Assembly (NCBI RefSeq): GCF_040253615.1
Contig: NZ_JBEJGY010000004.1
Location: 2,356,001-2,420,000 of the forward strand
Source of the DNA: Streptomyces sp. Edi4
GTDB taxonomy: Bacteria > Actinomycetota > Actinomycetes > Streptomycetales > Streptomycetaceae
Direction of reading: 5' to 3'
DNA length: 64,000 bases
Part shown: positions 1-8,905 of the stretch, piece by piece
Position numbering within the stretch: the stretch's first letter is position 1
Layout: every line of letters starts with the position of its first letter
The notes under the pieces: generated by a model
The model's input: only the letters and a program-made list of their open reading frames with translations
Databases searched by the model: none
What the model was told of the DNA's origin: nothing
Program-made: the position numbers and the translations under genes

Positions 1-609
1 GCGCCGGGCGATCTCACGGACCGCCGCGCTCTTGGTGAGCGGCTTCGGCACGGCGTAGACCTTGCGGCCCTGGAGCGAGACGGTCCAGCCGCGCGGCCCG
101 GCCCAGGCGGCGAGTTCCTTGACCCACTGCTCGGGCAGCGCATCCCGCTCGACGACGAGGTAGGCGAACAGGTCCTCGGCGGTCCGTTCCTTGCGCAGCC
201 AGCGCGGGTCGGCGGTGGCCCGCAGGTGGGCGGTGACCTCCTCCAGCGGGGCGCACTCGGCGGCGATGCGGGCGGCCACCGCGCGGGCCCAGTCCTGGTC
301 GGACGCGCCGTCGACGAGCAGATGGCCGCCGTTGGCGCAGATCGCGAACCGCGAGGGCGGGCCGGGGAGCCGGACGCGCCGGTACTGCGCGCGGGTGCGG
401 GTCGTGGTGGGCACGAACACGGCCGCCGACTTCAGCTCCGTGAGCAGCCGGGCCGCGTCCTCGGTGACGTACGAGAGGGGCTTGTGCTCGTACACCTCGA
501 CGCACAGCAGTCTCGGCGCCCGCTCGTCGGGCCCGGCGATGGCGAGGGCCGCGCTGGAGTAGATCAGGGTGCGGTCGAGGTCGCTCGCGACCAGCGGGAG
601 CGGGCTCAT
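1..609 (-). CDS. HAD-superfamily hydrolase of the Ter module (3' end outside window)
   Basis: Reading leftward from ATG at 609, 203 codons stay open to the window edge, so the C-terminus is missing. The protein begins MSPLPLVASDLDRTLIYSS; DLDRT is the HAD motif I (DxDxT) with the nucleophilic Asp, and a later ICANGG stretch fits the motif II region. HAD enzymes are cytosolic phosphotransferases. The ATG overlaps the stop of the preceding PRTase fusion gene (ATGA, 4 bp), so the two are translationally coupled. In Ter systems a HAD enzyme is a regular partner of the PRTase and citrate-lyase-like proteins, proposed to act in making a nucleoside-like metabolite; the substrate is unknown. Family call sure, role inferred. 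Confidence 0.85.
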   Translation of the reverse strand, partial: MSPLPLVASDLDRTLIYSSAALAIAGPDERAPRLLCVEVYEHKPLSYVTEDAARLLTELKSAAVFVPTTTRTRAQYRRVRLPGPPSRFAICANGGHLLVDGASDQDWARAVAARIAAECAPLEEVTAHLRATADPRWLRKERTAEDLFAYLVVERDALPEQWVKELAAWAGPRGWTVSLQGRKVYAVPKPLTKSAAVREIARR

Positions 610-3083
610 TCGGCCGCCACCGCCTTGCCGTCGGCGCCGGTGGCACCCCGGGTGTACTGGGGGTGGATCAGGCCGACGCAGCTGTAGGGAAGGCCGTCCA
701 CCTCCTCGACGGGTACGCCGCGCTGCTCGGCGAGGAGGCGGACGTGGTCGAGGTCGGCGCCCGCGCCGCGCCCCGCGAGGATCTTCCAGGGGACGCGGCG
801 AAGGAGCACCCGGGTGGTCTCGCCGACGCCGGGCTTGACCAGGTTGATGTCGTGGATCCCGTACTCCTCACTGATCCGCTCGACGGCGGCCCAGCCCTCC
901 CAGCTCGGGGTGCGGTCGGTGTCGCGCAGCTCCTTGGCCTCGCGCTCCACGTCGTCCTCGACCTCACCGAAGCGGGCCGCGACCGCGTCGAGGAAGTCGC
1001 CCGACACGTCCGCGCCGGCCAGCTCGCGGTAGAACTTGGCGCCGTGGAAGTCGCCGGGGCCGATGAGGTCCTGGCGCAGCACGGTTCGTGAGATCAGGCC
1101 GCTCACCGTGGAGTTGAGGCAGGCGGAGGGGATGAGGAAGTCCTCGCGGGTGCCGTAGGTGCGCACACAGGACCCGGGGTCGGCGAGCACGGCGATCTCC
1201 GGGTCGAAGCCGGAGAACTCGGGGAACTCCCTTATCGCGGCGGCCAGTTCGCGGGTGATGGCGCCCTTGCCCGTCCAGCCGTCGACGAACACGACGTCGG
1301 CCGGGTCGTGGTGGGCGGCCAGCCAGCGCAGGGCGTTGGGGTCGATGCCGCGCCCGCGCACGATGGACACCGCGTAGTGCGGCAGGTCGAGGCCGTGGCG
1401 GTGCCGGGCCCAGCGGCGCATCAGGACGCCGACGGGGGTGCCGGCGCGGGCCAGCGAGACGAGCACCGGGCGCGGATGGGGGTCCCCCCGGCGCTTTCGG
1501 CGTTGGGGGAGCTCGGTCAGGACGGTCTCGGTGACCACGCCGACGGCGCGCGCGATCCGGGGGGCCGATGCGTCGAGCGCGGCGCGGAACAGCTCCTGGT
1601 ACTGGGGACTCGGCTGGTACTCGACCGGCAGCGACTCCGCGTAGTGGGCGCCGCCGTTCTGGATGGCCTCCTCGCGCTCCTCCGTGGGGGCTTCGAGCTC
1701 GGCCCCGGACAGGTCCTTGAGCAGCCAGCCCACCTCGTCGGGCGCGTAGGAGGAGAAGGCGGGTCCCCTGAGAGGTTCGGGCAGCGGCTCGGGCATGGGG
1801 GCACCTTGGGGTACGTAACTGGGCAGCACGGCCAGCACGACGTGCGGTATGTGGGCGGCGAGCTGGGCCAACAGGCCGTCGTGCGCGTGCAGTTGGGGGG
1901 TGTCGGCGACCGAGTCGACGACGGCCACGACCGCGTCGAAGCCGCCGCCCGCGACGTTGTAGGCGTACCGCTCGCCCGGTCCGTCGGCCGGGTCGTCGTG
2001 CGCGGGGAAGGCGAGCCGGGTGCGGATGGCGTAGCCGGGGTCGTCGACGGCGAGGACGGGCGAGCGGGTGGTGGTGGAGTAACGCACCTCGGCCGCGCCG
2101 AGCTCTTCGAGGGCGACGGCCAGGCGCAGCGGCGCGTACATCAGCTCTTCGAAGCCGAGCACGAGGACGCGTCGCGGCCGCGCGCCGGCTCCGGTGGCGC
2201 CCAGCGCCTCGGCGAGCCGGTCGGCCATGCCGGGCAGCGCGGCCTCCAGCTCGGCCCGGTGGGCGGGGGTGAACCCGTGCCGCCCGCCGTCGGGCAGGCC
2301 GGCGGGCCAGCGCGGGTCGACGCGGTGCGGGGCGCTCCACTGGGGAGCGCTGCTCTTACCAAGCAGGTGTCGGGGGCTCTTCGTCTCGTACTGCTCGACC
2401 AGCGCCCGCCCCTTCTCCAGGACCCCCTCCGGCAGCCGTACCGTGCCCGACGCGGCGGCGATCAGGTCGACGCGGGCGCCGGTCTCGGCCGCGAAGGCGG
2501 TGAGGCGGTCGCGGTCCCCGGGGGCGCGCATGTCGACGAGGGCGACGATCACATAGTGGTCGCGGGGGTGGCGGGCGTGCAGGTCGCGGATGGTGTTCAG
2601 GACCGTGTTGCCGGTCGAGAACTCGTCGTCGACCAGCACCAACGGGCCGTTGCCCGCGAGGAGTTGGGGATCTTCGGGCAGGATCAGGTGGGAGGTGGCG
2701 TGGGAGTGGGACTCCTCGAATCCGCCGGCCACGGCCACGCCCTCGACCGGGCGCCGGGTGGAGTGCAGACAGGGGGCCAGGGCCAGGCCGTCGGCGACCG
2801 AGTGGCCAAGGCCCGTCGCGGTCTCGGCGTACCCGAGGACCACGGCCCGCGCGGCCGACTCGTCCCCGAGCAACTTCCGCACGCGTACGCCCAGTTCGTA
2901 CCCGGCGCGCCACACCACCGCCGGGCTCTGCGGCACGTGCTTGCCAAGGACGTTGGAGACGAGCAGGTGGGCGCGCTTGGGGTTGCGGCGCAGGGCGAGC
3001 CCGAGCGCGTCGCGCAGGCGCTCGTCCCCGACGAGCTCTACGCCCAGCCGCTCGGCGACCCACGTTCCCGACCACTCAACCAC
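606..3083 (-). CDS. PRTase-StiP-PELOTA multidomain protein of the Ter module
   Basis: 825 aa from GTG at 3083. The N-terminal third is a phosphoribosyltransferase: LVLVDDEFSTGNT near residue 150 is the PRPP-binding loop, and GYAETATGLGHSVAD near 85 is typical of the PRTase_2/TRSP group. The middle (about 480-680), with VSLARAGTPVGVL, VFVDGWTGKGAI and LADPGSCVRTYGT, matches the cysteine-protease-like StiP family. The C-terminus (about 735-805), with WKILAGRGAGADLDHVRLLA, resembles a PELOTA-type RNA-binding domain. In many genomes these are separate genes; here all are fused. It overlaps the HAD gene by 4 bp and follows the aldolase gene after 106 bp, suggesting one operon. Proposed role: glycosyl transfer in a stress-linked nucleoside-like pathway, inferred from published Ter-system analyses rather than biochemistry. 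Confidence 0.85.
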   Translation of the reverse strand: MVEWSGTWVAERLGVELVGDERLRDALGLALRRNPKRAHLLVSNVLGKHVPQSPAVVWRAGYELGVRVRKLLGDESAARAVVLGYAETATGLGHSVADGLALAPCLHSTRRPVEGVAVAGGFEESHSHATSHLILPEDPQLLAGNGPLVLVDDEFSTGNTVLNTIRDLHARHPRDHYVIVALVDMRAPGDRDRLTAFAAETGARVDLIAAASGTVRLPEGVLEKGRALVEQYETKSPRHLLGKSSAPQWSAPHRVDPRWPAGLPDGGRHGFTPAHRAELEAALPGMADRLAEALGATGAGARPRRVLVLGFEELMYAPLRLAVALEELGAAEVRYSTTTRSPVLAVDDPGYAIRTRLAFPAHDDPADGPGERYAYNVAGGGFDAVVAVVDSVADTPQLHAHDGLLAQLAAHIPHVVLAVLPSYVPQGAPMPEPLPEPLRGPAFSSYAPDEVGWLLKDLSGAELEAPTEEREEAIQNGGAHYAESLPVEYQPSPQYQELFRAALDASAPRIARAVGVVTETVLTELPQRRKRRGDPHPRPVLVSLARAGTPVGVLMRRWARHRHGLDLPHYAVSIVRGRGIDPNALRWLAAHHDPADVVFVDGWTGKGAITRELAAAIREFPEFSGFDPEIAVLADPGSCVRTYGTREDFLIPSACLNSTVSGLISRTVLRQDLIGPGDFHGAKFYRELAGADVSGDFLDAVAARFGEVEDDVEREAKELRDTDRTPSWEGWAAVERISEEYGIHDINLVKPGVGETTRVLLRRVPWKILAGRGAGADLDHVRLLAEQRGVPVEEVDGLPYSCVGLIHPQYTRGATGADGKAVAAE

Positions 3084-3104
3084 GTAGCTGTCTCTCTCTG
3101 TTCG

Positions 3105-3172
3105 TTCGTGTCGTTCGCACGAAAGGGTTTCTCGTTCGCGCGAAAAGGGTTCTTGTTCGCCCGCACGGGACC
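3105..3172. repeat. Three imperfect 21-bp direct repeats between aldolase and PRTase genes
   Basis: Copies at 3111-3131, 3132-3152 and 3153-3172 share the core TCGTTCGC(A/G)CGAAA(A)GGG; the third is the most diverged. The first copy also forms an inverted repeat TTCGTG...CACGAA (3105-3123), and the second contains the perfect palindrome TTCGCGCGAA (3136-3145). Nearly the whole intergenic gap is occupied by the array. It could be an operator for the PRTase gene, an RNA element separating expression of the two genes, or neutral slippage. No function can be assigned from sequence alone. Confidence 0.6.
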
Positions 3173-3189
3173 GGCCATGGCGCGCGCCT

Positions 3190-4353
3190 TCAGACGGCGA
3201 GCCCGGCGGCCAGGAGGTCCACGAAGCCGACGTCCTTCGCGGCGACGCCGAACACCTCGGCCCGCAGCAGGGTGCGCTCGGCCCAGGCGCGGTGCGGCTT
3301 CACCTCGTTCATCTTGTTCGTGTACGCCGAGCGCAGCACCCCGCCGCCGTCCCGTTCGGGGCGCAGGATGTCCGCCGCGTCGCTGAACTCCTCGTGACTG
3401 ACCACCGAAAGGGCGTGGACGGGCGCCACGTGCGAGGGGTGGATGCAGGTCTTGCCGAGCAGGCCGTTGGCCCGGTCGAGCTCGATCTCGCGCAGCAGGC
3501 CGTCCAGGTCGTGCTCGATCAGGGCGGTGCGCAGCTTTTCGGCGCGGCCCTCCAGGAAGGGGCTGCGGCGCAGCTGGGGCTTGAACATCCGCTCCTGGAG
3601 CCGGAAGTACTCCCACACGGGGCCGGTGATGGTGAAGCCGCTGCCGTCGGCGCGGCCCAGCACGTTCACCACGTCCGCGATGACGCCGGCCACGATCTGC
3701 ACGTCGTACGCCGTCATCTCCGGCGAGCGGCGCAGTCCGTAGGCGGCGCAGAAGTCGGTGACACCGAGGCGGAGCGCGAGGACCCGCTCGCGGTACTTCT
3801 CCACGGCGCGGGCGATCCCGGCCAGGGTTTCGGCGCGGGTCTCCAGATGGAGCAGCTGGGACGATTCCAGGACGGGCATGGCGAAGAGCCGGTGGCCGCA
3901 CGCGGTCTCGGCGGCGGTGAGCGCTTCGAGGAACGGCAGGCCGCGCTCCTCGGTGAACTTCGGCAGGACGAAGCCGCTGAGCAGCCGGGCGGAGGTGCCC
4001 ATGCGCTGGACGAGGCCGGTTATCTGGAGCGGGTCGCGGACGCGCACGAACAGCAGCGGGACTTCCTCGCCCCGGGCTTCGAGGTCGGCGAACTGGCGGA
4101 CCAGGTTGTCCTCGGCTGCCGCCACCTCGGCGTCGTCGATCGAATCCTCCAGGCACAGGACCATGGACACCACACCCCGGCGGGCCTGTTTCAGGACGTC
4201 GTCGGCGAGGGCGGGCCTGGTCGCGGGGCTGTAGAGCGTCGCGCCCAGGGCGGCCGACAGCACGCGTGCGGGCGAGCCGGCGGTGAACTCACCGGGCTCC
4301 TGATGGAAGAGGTCCTTCCGCACAGCCGACGGGACGTGCCCGAAATGACGCAT
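3190..4353 (-). CDS. HpcH/HpaI aldolase / citrate lyase beta-like protein of the Ter module
   Basis: 387 aa from ATG at 4353 (MRHFGHVPSAVRKDLF), preceded by CAGGGGA as ribosome site. A longer in-frame opening to about 4575 exists, but its N-terminal part is compositionally poor and crosses an AT-rich promoter-like stretch, so the shorter start is preferred. CLEDSIDDAEVAAAE, LFVRVRDPLQI, FVLPKF and FAMPVLESS correspond to the beta-barrel strands and acidic metal-binding region of the CitE/HpcH family, which cleaves or condenses acyl-CoA or oxo-acid substrates on Mg2+. It is the first gene of the minus-strand Ter operon. The substrate is unknown; a biosynthetic role in a nucleoside-like product is the published hypothesis. 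Confidence 0.85.
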   Translation of the reverse strand: MRHFGHVPSAVRKDLFHQEPGEFTAGSPARVLSAALGATLYSPATRPALADDVLKQARRGVVSMVLCLEDSIDDAEVAAAEDNLVRQFADLEARGEEVPLLFVRVRDPLQITGLVQRMGTSARLLSGFVLPKFTEERGLPFLEALTAAETACGHRLFAMPVLESSQLLHLETRAETLAGIARAVEKYRERVLALRLGVTDFCAAYGLRRSPEMTAYDVQIVAGVIADVVNVLGRADGSGFTITGPVWEYFRLQERMFKPQLRRSPFLEGRAEKLRTALIEHDLDGLLREIELDRANGLLGKTCIHPSHVAPVHALSVVSHEEFSDAADILRPERDGGGVLRSAYTNKMNEVKPHRAWAERTLLRAEVFGVAAKDVGFVDLLAAGLAV

Positions 4354-4398
4354 ATATATCCCCTGCACTGCCCGGCGGGCCAAGATTTTGGGTGGCCG

Positions 4399-4425
4399 GT
4401 AATAGTACGTAAGAAGACGTGTCAA
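4399..4425 (-). promoter_or_regulatory. Candidate promoter of the Ter aldolase-PRTase-HAD operon
   Basis: Reading the minus strand, a perfect TTGACA (4425-4420) is followed after 15 bp by TATTAC (4404-4399) in an unusually AT-rich patch. The spacer is shorter than the usual 17-18 bp, which lowers confidence. Transcription would start near 4392 and give a leader of about 40 nt before ATG 4353. Confidence 0.35.
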
Positions 4426-4573
4426 GAGTTCCCCAAGTGCATGAAATTCGCGTAACTCATCTGCATCGTCACGCCCCGTGGGCCACGCGCGTACGCCGCG
4501 GGACGGCCGGGGGACGGGACCGGGCCGGTCCCCGCGTTGTCCGGGGGGCCCGCGGGGAGGCAGGATGACCGGC

Positions 4574-5476
4574 ATGACGCACGCGATGCTGAAGGGATCG
4601 AACGTCCCGCTGAAGGCTTCGGCCGTACGGGCCGTGCTCCGCTGGTCACCCGGCGCCGACGTCCCGGACGTGGACGCCTCGGCGCTGCTGCTCGCCGCCG
4701 ACGGACGGGTGCGTTCGGATGAGGACTTCGTCTTCTACAACCAGCCGCGCCATCCCTCGGGTCTGGTGCGCCGGCTGCCCAAGAAGCGGGTCGCGGAGGG
4801 TCTGACCGACACCGTCGAGGCCGATCTGTCGGCGCTCGACCCGTCCGTGGACCGCGTGTTGATCACCGCGTCGTCGGACGGGGCGACCTTCCGCGCCGTG
4901 CGCGATCTGCGGATCGCGCTGTTCGACGCGGCGGCGTCGGGGGGCGAGCCGGTCGCGCTGTTCGATGTGAAGCCCGAGACCGGCGAGGAGACCGCGATCA
5001 TCTGCGGTGAGCTGTACCGCCGTGGCGAGGGGTGGAAGTTCCGCGCGGTGGGCCAGGGGTACCCCACCGGCCTGGTCGGTCTCGCCACCGAGTACGGCAT
5101 CTCGGTGGACGACGGCGAGGGCGCGCACGGCGTGGCCGGCGCGGACAGCGCGAGCGGCGTCGGTGGCGTCGGCGGGCCTGACAGCGCCGGCAGCGCGTCC
5201 AACTCATCGAGCGCCCCTAGCACCCCGAGCGCGCCCAGTGCGCCGTCCGTGCCCCAGCCGCTGCCCAGGCACGCGGCCCCGCCCGCCTACGGCTATCCGC
5301 ACCCTGCTCCCCCGACGAGGCCGCCGGCCGCGGCGCCCTCCTACGGCTATCCGCAGCCGGCCTCGCCGGGGCCCGCGTACGGCTACCCCCAGAGCGTCCC
5401 GGCGCCTGCCCCGGCCCTCACGCCGGACCCCGCGTTCGTACTGCCGCCCATGGGGCCGCAGTTCATCCGCTCCTAG
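4574..5476 (+). CDS. TerD-family protein with Pro/Ala-rich YGYP tail
   Basis: 300 aa. The TerD domain covers about residues 1-185: it starts [13 protein letters not shown], and [26 protein letters not shown] and [27 protein letters not shown] carry the Ca2+-binding-type acidic loop and the conserved C-terminal signature. From about 190 on the chain is low-complexity Gly/Ser/Pro/Ala with three (S/A)YGYP repeats, probably disordered. ATG 4574 is chosen over ATG 4565 because CAGGAT (4561-4566) lies exactly 7 bp before it and TTGTCC (4537-4542) 18 bp further up, a leaderless promoter arrangement. It is divergent from the aldolase operon and convergent with the TerA-like gene (17-bp gap). Confidence 0.88.
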   Translation: MTHAMLKGSNVPLKASAVRAVLRWSPGADVPDVDASALLLAADGRVRSDEDFVFYNQPRHPSGLVRRLPKKRVAEGLTDTVEADLSALDPSVDRVLITASSDGATFRAVRDLRIALFDAAASGGEPVALFDVKPETGEETAIICGELYRRGEGWKFRAVGQGYPTGLVGLATEYGISVDDGEGAHGVAGADSASGVGGVGGPDSAGSASNSSSAPSTPSAPSAPSVPQPLPRHAAPPAYGYPHPAPPTRPPAAAPSYGYPQPASPGPAYGYPQSVPAPAPALTPDPAFVLPPMGPQFIRS

Positions 5477-5493
5477 GTCGTCGCGGCCGCGGC

Positions 5494-6231
5494 TCAGGCC
5501 TTGGTCTTGTAGCCGCGGCCCCACTGGAGCCCCCAGCCGTACAGCCGGTCGAGCTCGGCCTGGAAGCCGTACACGAACTTCACCTCGCGGCGCACCACCA
5601 TGTCGCCCTTGACGTTCTCGATGGAGACCACGGCGCAGGAGCGGGCCTCGGGCGCGCGCTCGTCGAGTTCGATCTCGATGCGCGGGCCGTTGCTCGGATA
5701 CAGCGTCACCTTGGCGTGGGTGCGGTCGAAGGCCGGCGTCTGGTCGTAGATGTAGACGAAGATCAGCAGTCGTTTGATCTCGTCGCGGTGGTCCAGGTTG
5801 ACGAAGACCGTCTCGCCGGAGGCCGAACCGAATCGGTCGTCGCCGCTGCACTCCACGTACGGCGGTTTGTTGGTGGCGCCGAAGAAGTTGCCGAGCGGCT
5901 GGACGACTCCCTTGGTGCCGTCCTGGAGTTCGTACAGACAGCCCAGGTCGAGGTCCACGTTGACCATGGACTGGGTGTGGCCCTGGACCATCTCCGGCTT
6001 GAAGAACTGGAGCGGGTGGCGCAGCAGCCGCCCGCCCTGCTCGGGTTTGCCGCCGAAGTCCGATGTCCGCATCCGCCATGACAGGTTGACCCGCAGGCTG
6101 CCGGTGTTGGCGCCCTGCTTGCCGAGCGAGACCGTGTTGTGCCGTCGGGTCAGCTCGATCGTGTTGGTCGCCGCGCTGCCCGAGTCGAACTGTGAGGCCT
6201 TGCCTCGCCACAGGCCGTCCCAGAACGCCAT
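5494..6231 (-). CDS. TerA/TerD-superfamily stress protein
   Basis: 245 aa from ATG at 6231 (MAFWDGLWRGKASQFDSG) behind a G-rich stretch; an upstream extension to 6366 is Arg/Pro-rich and unlike the family. Features include VNVDLDLGCLYELQDG, the acidic loop of TerD-like folds, and FVNLDHRDEIKRLLIFVYIYD and YGFQAELDRLYGWGLQWGRG near the end. These single-domain Ter proteins are cytosolic and thought to bind Ca2+ and associate with the membrane complex around TerC. The gene faces the long-tailed TerD gene and precedes the TerC-like gene in the opposite sense of transcription order, consistent with a shared tellurite/stress role. The exact subfamily (TerA versus another TerD relative) is uncertain. 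Confidence 0.75.
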   Translation of the reverse strand: MAFWDGLWRGKASQFDSGSAATNTIELTRRHNTVSLGKQGANTGSLRVNLSWRMRTSDFGGKPEQGGRLLRHPLQFFKPEMVQGHTQSMVNVDLDLGCLYELQDGTKGVVQPLGNFFGATNKPPYVECSGDDRFGSASGETVFVNLDHRDEIKRLLIFVYIYDQTPAFDRTHAKVTLYPSNGPRIEIELDERAPEARSCAVVSIENVKGDMVVRREVKFVYGFQAELDRLYGWGLQWGRGYKTKA

Positions 6232-6400
6232 TGCCCCCACCCCATAGGTCGTGAACCGTCCCCGCACACGCCGGCACCGGACCGGCGACACACCGCGGGG
6301 CGGCCGGCGAGGCCGGAGCCTCGTGACCGCCCCGCTCAGAGCGTTCCTCATTCGAGGGCGGATCACACGCCCTGGGGCGTGCGCTCCGGAAGCACCGGGG

Positions 6401-7555
6401 TCACACCCCGGAGCCGACTTCCGCCGGTTCGCCCGCGCCCTCGCCGTCGGCCGCCGCGATCCGCCGGTTGCGGCGCACGGAGGAGAAGAAGGACCACGCG
6501 ATGAGGACGACGCCGACCAGACCCGTGATCACGTCGTTGATCTCGTACTGGATGGTGACGAGCAGGATCACGGCCAGCGCACCGATCGCGTAGTGCGCTC
6601 CGTGCTCCAGGTAGACGTAGTCGTCCAGGGTGCCCTGGCGGACCAGGTAGACGGTGAGCGACCGTACGTACATCGCGCCGATGCCGAGGCCGAGCGCCAT
6701 CAGGACGATGTCGTTGGTGATGGCGAAGGCGCCGATCACGCCGTCGAAGGAGAACGACGCGTCCAGGACCTCCAGGTAGAGGAACATGAAGAAGGCGGCC
6801 TTGCCGGCCATGGCGACGGCGGACACCTTGCTGCCGGTGCGCTTGGCCTCTTCCTCCTGCTCGTGCTCACGCTCCTCGTCCTCTTCGAGGCGGTTCTCGA
6901 AGTAGCCCGAGAGGCCGCCGACGACGAGGTAGGTGATGAGGCCGGCGATGCCGGAGATCAGGACCGTCTGCGCCTTGTCCACGTGCGCGCCGCCGTGCTG
7001 GTGGGCGTGGGTGGCCACCGTCATGGAGGCGACGAGCAGCGCGATCAGGGCGATGCAGACCGAGAGCATGTCGATCTTGCCGAGCTTGGCCAGCGGGCGC
7101 TCGAGCCAGGCGAGCCATTTGATGTCGCGGTCCTCGAAAATGAAGTCGAGGAAGATCATCAGGAGGAACATGCCACCGAAGGCGGCGATGGAGGGGTGCG
7201 CGTCGGTCACCAGCTGCTGGTAGCGGTCCGCGTCGTTCAGGGCCAGGTCGACCGCGTCGATGGGACCGATCTTGGCGCTGATGGCGACGATGACGACGGG
7301 GAAGAGCAGGCGCATGCCGAAGACGGCGATGAGGACGCCGACCGTGAGGAAGATCTTCTGCCAGAAGGCATTCATCTTCTTCAGGATTCCGGCGTTGACC
7401 ACCGCGTTGTCGAAGGACAGCGAGATCTCCAGGACCGCCAGGATGGCGACGACCCCGAGGGCGGTCCAGCCGTCGTAGAGCACGGCCAGGGCCAGGCCGA
7501 TCGCGGTGATCACGAATGACCAGCCGAAGGTTTTCAGAAGCACTGACTTCCCCAT
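6401..7555 (-). CDS. DUF475 / TerC-like integral membrane protein
   Basis: 384 aa. At least eight hydrophobic segments are visible (VLLKTFGWSFVITAIGLALAV onward). The TerC-type motif EISLSFDNAVVNAGIL near residue 45 and its second-half counterpart ASFSFDGVIGAFAITNDIVL carry the acidic residues expected to bind metal within the membrane. A charged cytosolic loop (EEDEEREHEQEEEAKR) separates the halves. TerC proteins export Mn2+ or anchor Ter complexes. Start: ATG 7555 lacks a ribosome site; GTG at 7543, preceded by GGGGAAG, is an alternative that would shorten the protein by four residues. It lies 149 bp downstream of a TerD gene on the same strand. Confidence 0.85.
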   Translation of the reverse strand: MGKSVLLKTFGWSFVITAIGLALAVLYDGWTALGVVAILAVLEISLSFDNAVVNAGILKKMNAFWQKIFLTVGVLIAVFGMRLLFPVVIVAISAKIGPIDAVDLALNDADRYQQLVTDAHPSIAAFGGMFLLMIFLDFIFEDRDIKWLAWLERPLAKLGKIDMLSVCIALIALLVASMTVATHAHQHGGAHVDKAQTVLISGIAGLITYLVVGGLSGYFENRLEEDEEREHEQEEEAKRTGSKVSAVAMAGKAAFFMFLYLEVLDASFSFDGVIGAFAITNDIVLMALGLGIGAMYVRSLTVYLVRQGTLDDYVYLEHGAHYAIGALAVILLVTIQYEINDVITGLVGVVLIAWSFFSSVRRNRRIAAADGEGAGEPAEVGSGV

Positions 7556-7704
7556 CGTGTAGAGCGGGCCGACCCGACGAAGAGCGGGTGTCCCCCCGCA
7601 CCGCGCGCGGCTTGACGCAGCTGTCTCCCGGAGGCGGACCCCCGGGCCCCCTTGCAGGGACCGCCCCGATCGGCGCTCGATTTGAGGGCAACCGGGTGAT
7701 CTCT

Positions 7705-8280
7705 TTAGGAGACGTTGACCCCGAAGTCTAGGGCGATGCCCCGCAGACCCGATGCGTACCCCTGGCCGACGGCCCGGAACTTCCACTCGCCGCCGTAGCG
7801 GTACAGCTCGCCGAAGATCATCGCGGTCTCCGTCGAGGCGTCCTCGCTGAGGTCGTAGCGGGCCAGCTCCTGGCCGTCGGCCTGGTTGACCACGCGGATG
7901 AACGCGTTGGCGACCTGCCCGAAGGTCTGGCCCCGGTTGTCGGCGTCGTGGATCGAGACCGGAAAGACGATCTTGTCGCAGCCGGCGGGCACCTTCGTCA
8001 GGTCGACGATCAGGGACTCGTCGTCGCCCTCCCCCTCGCCCGTGAGGTTGTCGCCGGTGTGCTCGACGGAGCCCTCGGGGCTCGTGAGGTTGTTGTAGAA
8101 GACGAAGTACTCATCGCCCAGCACGCGTCCGTTGGCGCACAGCAGCGCGCTGGCGTCGAGGTCGAAGTCGGCTCCGGTGGTGGAGCGCGCGTCCCAGCCG
8201 AGGCCGACGAGGACCTGCGTGAGGTTCGGTGCGGCCTTGGAGAGGGAGACATTGCCTCCCTTGGCGAGCGTGACGCCCAT
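7705..8280 (-). CDS. terD: TerD-family protein
   Basis: 191 aa from ATG 8280, with GGGGAGGAC as ribosome site 6 bp upstream. It is a canonical full-length TerD: N-terminal [50 protein letters not shown] (acidic Ca2+-binding loop), and the C-terminal [19 protein letters not shown]. The protein is close to the one at 10812-11387 (roughly three residues in four shared by eye), so the two look like duplicates separated by a later insertion. Cytosolic; the family confers tellurite and stress tolerance and in Streptomyces affects Ca2+-dependent development. Confidence 0.92.
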   Translation of the reverse strand: MGVTLAKGGNVSLSKAAPNLTQVLVGLGWDARSTTGADFDLDASALLCANGRVLGDEYFVFYNNLTSPEGSVEHTGDNLTGEGEGDDESLIVDLTKVPAGCDKIVFPVSIHDADNRGQTFGQVANAFIRVVNQADGQELARYDLSEDASTETAMIFGELYRYGGEWKFRAVGQGYASGLRGIALDFGVNVS

Positions 8281-8695
8281 GATCGTGTCCTCCCCGATAA
8301 GTGGAACAGGTGGTGAGCGCGTCCGGCGCCGCGCCTTTGGGGGCGGTGGGCCGGACGAAAAAGCGGCGGGCTCCGACGTCGACGCCGAAGCCCTCAGCCC
8401 CTGTGACCAGGGCCTATAGCACCCCCGTCCGGCACAGCCAAACGCACAGGTCAGAGCCTACATGCCCTGATCGCATTCCCGGCGGGTTCCGGCCCGTTTC
8501 CGTGCCTTTGGGGGTGCGGTGGTGGTTGGGTGCGTCTGGGGGCGCCGTGACGGCTGGGTGCTGGCCCGTGGGGCCGTCCGGGCCAGCACACCTCAGCGCG
8601 TGGGGGTGGTTTCCAGTAGAGGAAACTCGATCCCCTTGCCACCGCCATGAGGGGCCGCGAACATCGGACACGACACCTGAAGCGGAGGGGGCCCA
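8281..8695. other. Intergenic region between TerD and the inserted regulator cluster
   Basis: 415 bp without a convincing gene. It must hold the TerD promoter near 8290-8400 and that of the rightward cluster. The clearest element is the inverted repeat GTTTCC-N6-GGAAAC (8609-8626), 70 bp before the first rightward start, a plausible operator for the HTH regulator encoded three genes down. Nothing else stands out. Confidence 0.4.
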
Positions 8696-8905
8696 GTGGC
8701 AACAGAACTGACGCTTTTGGTCGGGGTCTGTGACGAGGGCGACTGCCCGACGATCTACGCCACCGACAGGGGGACGCTCGCCGTACAAGGTGCGGAAATC
8801 ACCGACCACGGACGGGAGATTCCCGCGTACGAGACCATGGTTGAAATCCCCATCGAGCTCATCCGAAAGGCAATCCGTGACAACCTCATCCAAGTCTCTG
8901 GGTGA
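8696..8905 (+). CDS. Small protein of the DUF6879/HTH cluster
   Basis: 69 aa from GTG 8696, preceded by GCGGAGGGGGCCCA. Sequence MATELTLLVGVCDEGDCPTIYATDRG..., probably a beta-rich compact fold; I recognise no family motif. It overlaps the next gene by 29 bp, so the two are translationally linked. Small proteins of this size with the same neighbours (DUF6879 plus DUF5753-type HTH regulator) recur in streptomycetes as regulatory or toxin-antitoxin-like cassettes; the role here is inferred only from context. The codon use is less GC-biased than in the flanking TerD genes. Confidence 0.7.
   Translation: MATELTLLVGVCDEGDCPTIYATDRGTLAVQGAEITDHGREIPAYETMVEIPIELIRKAIRDNLIQVSG

Noticed and set aside
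3105..3172. CRISPR-like array
   Set aside because: The 21-bp units are contiguous without unique spacers, and no cas gene is in the window.
1308..3386. Long rightward open frame opposite the PRTase fusion gene
   Set aside because: Antisense shadow; Gly/Gln/Arg-rich with no motif, while the minus strand has clear PRTase and StiP signatures.
4354..4575. Longer N-terminus for the aldolase (start near 4575)
   Set aside because: The extension is Arg/Pro-rich, overlaps the divergent TerD promoter and first codon, and crosses an AT-rich promoter-like stretch.
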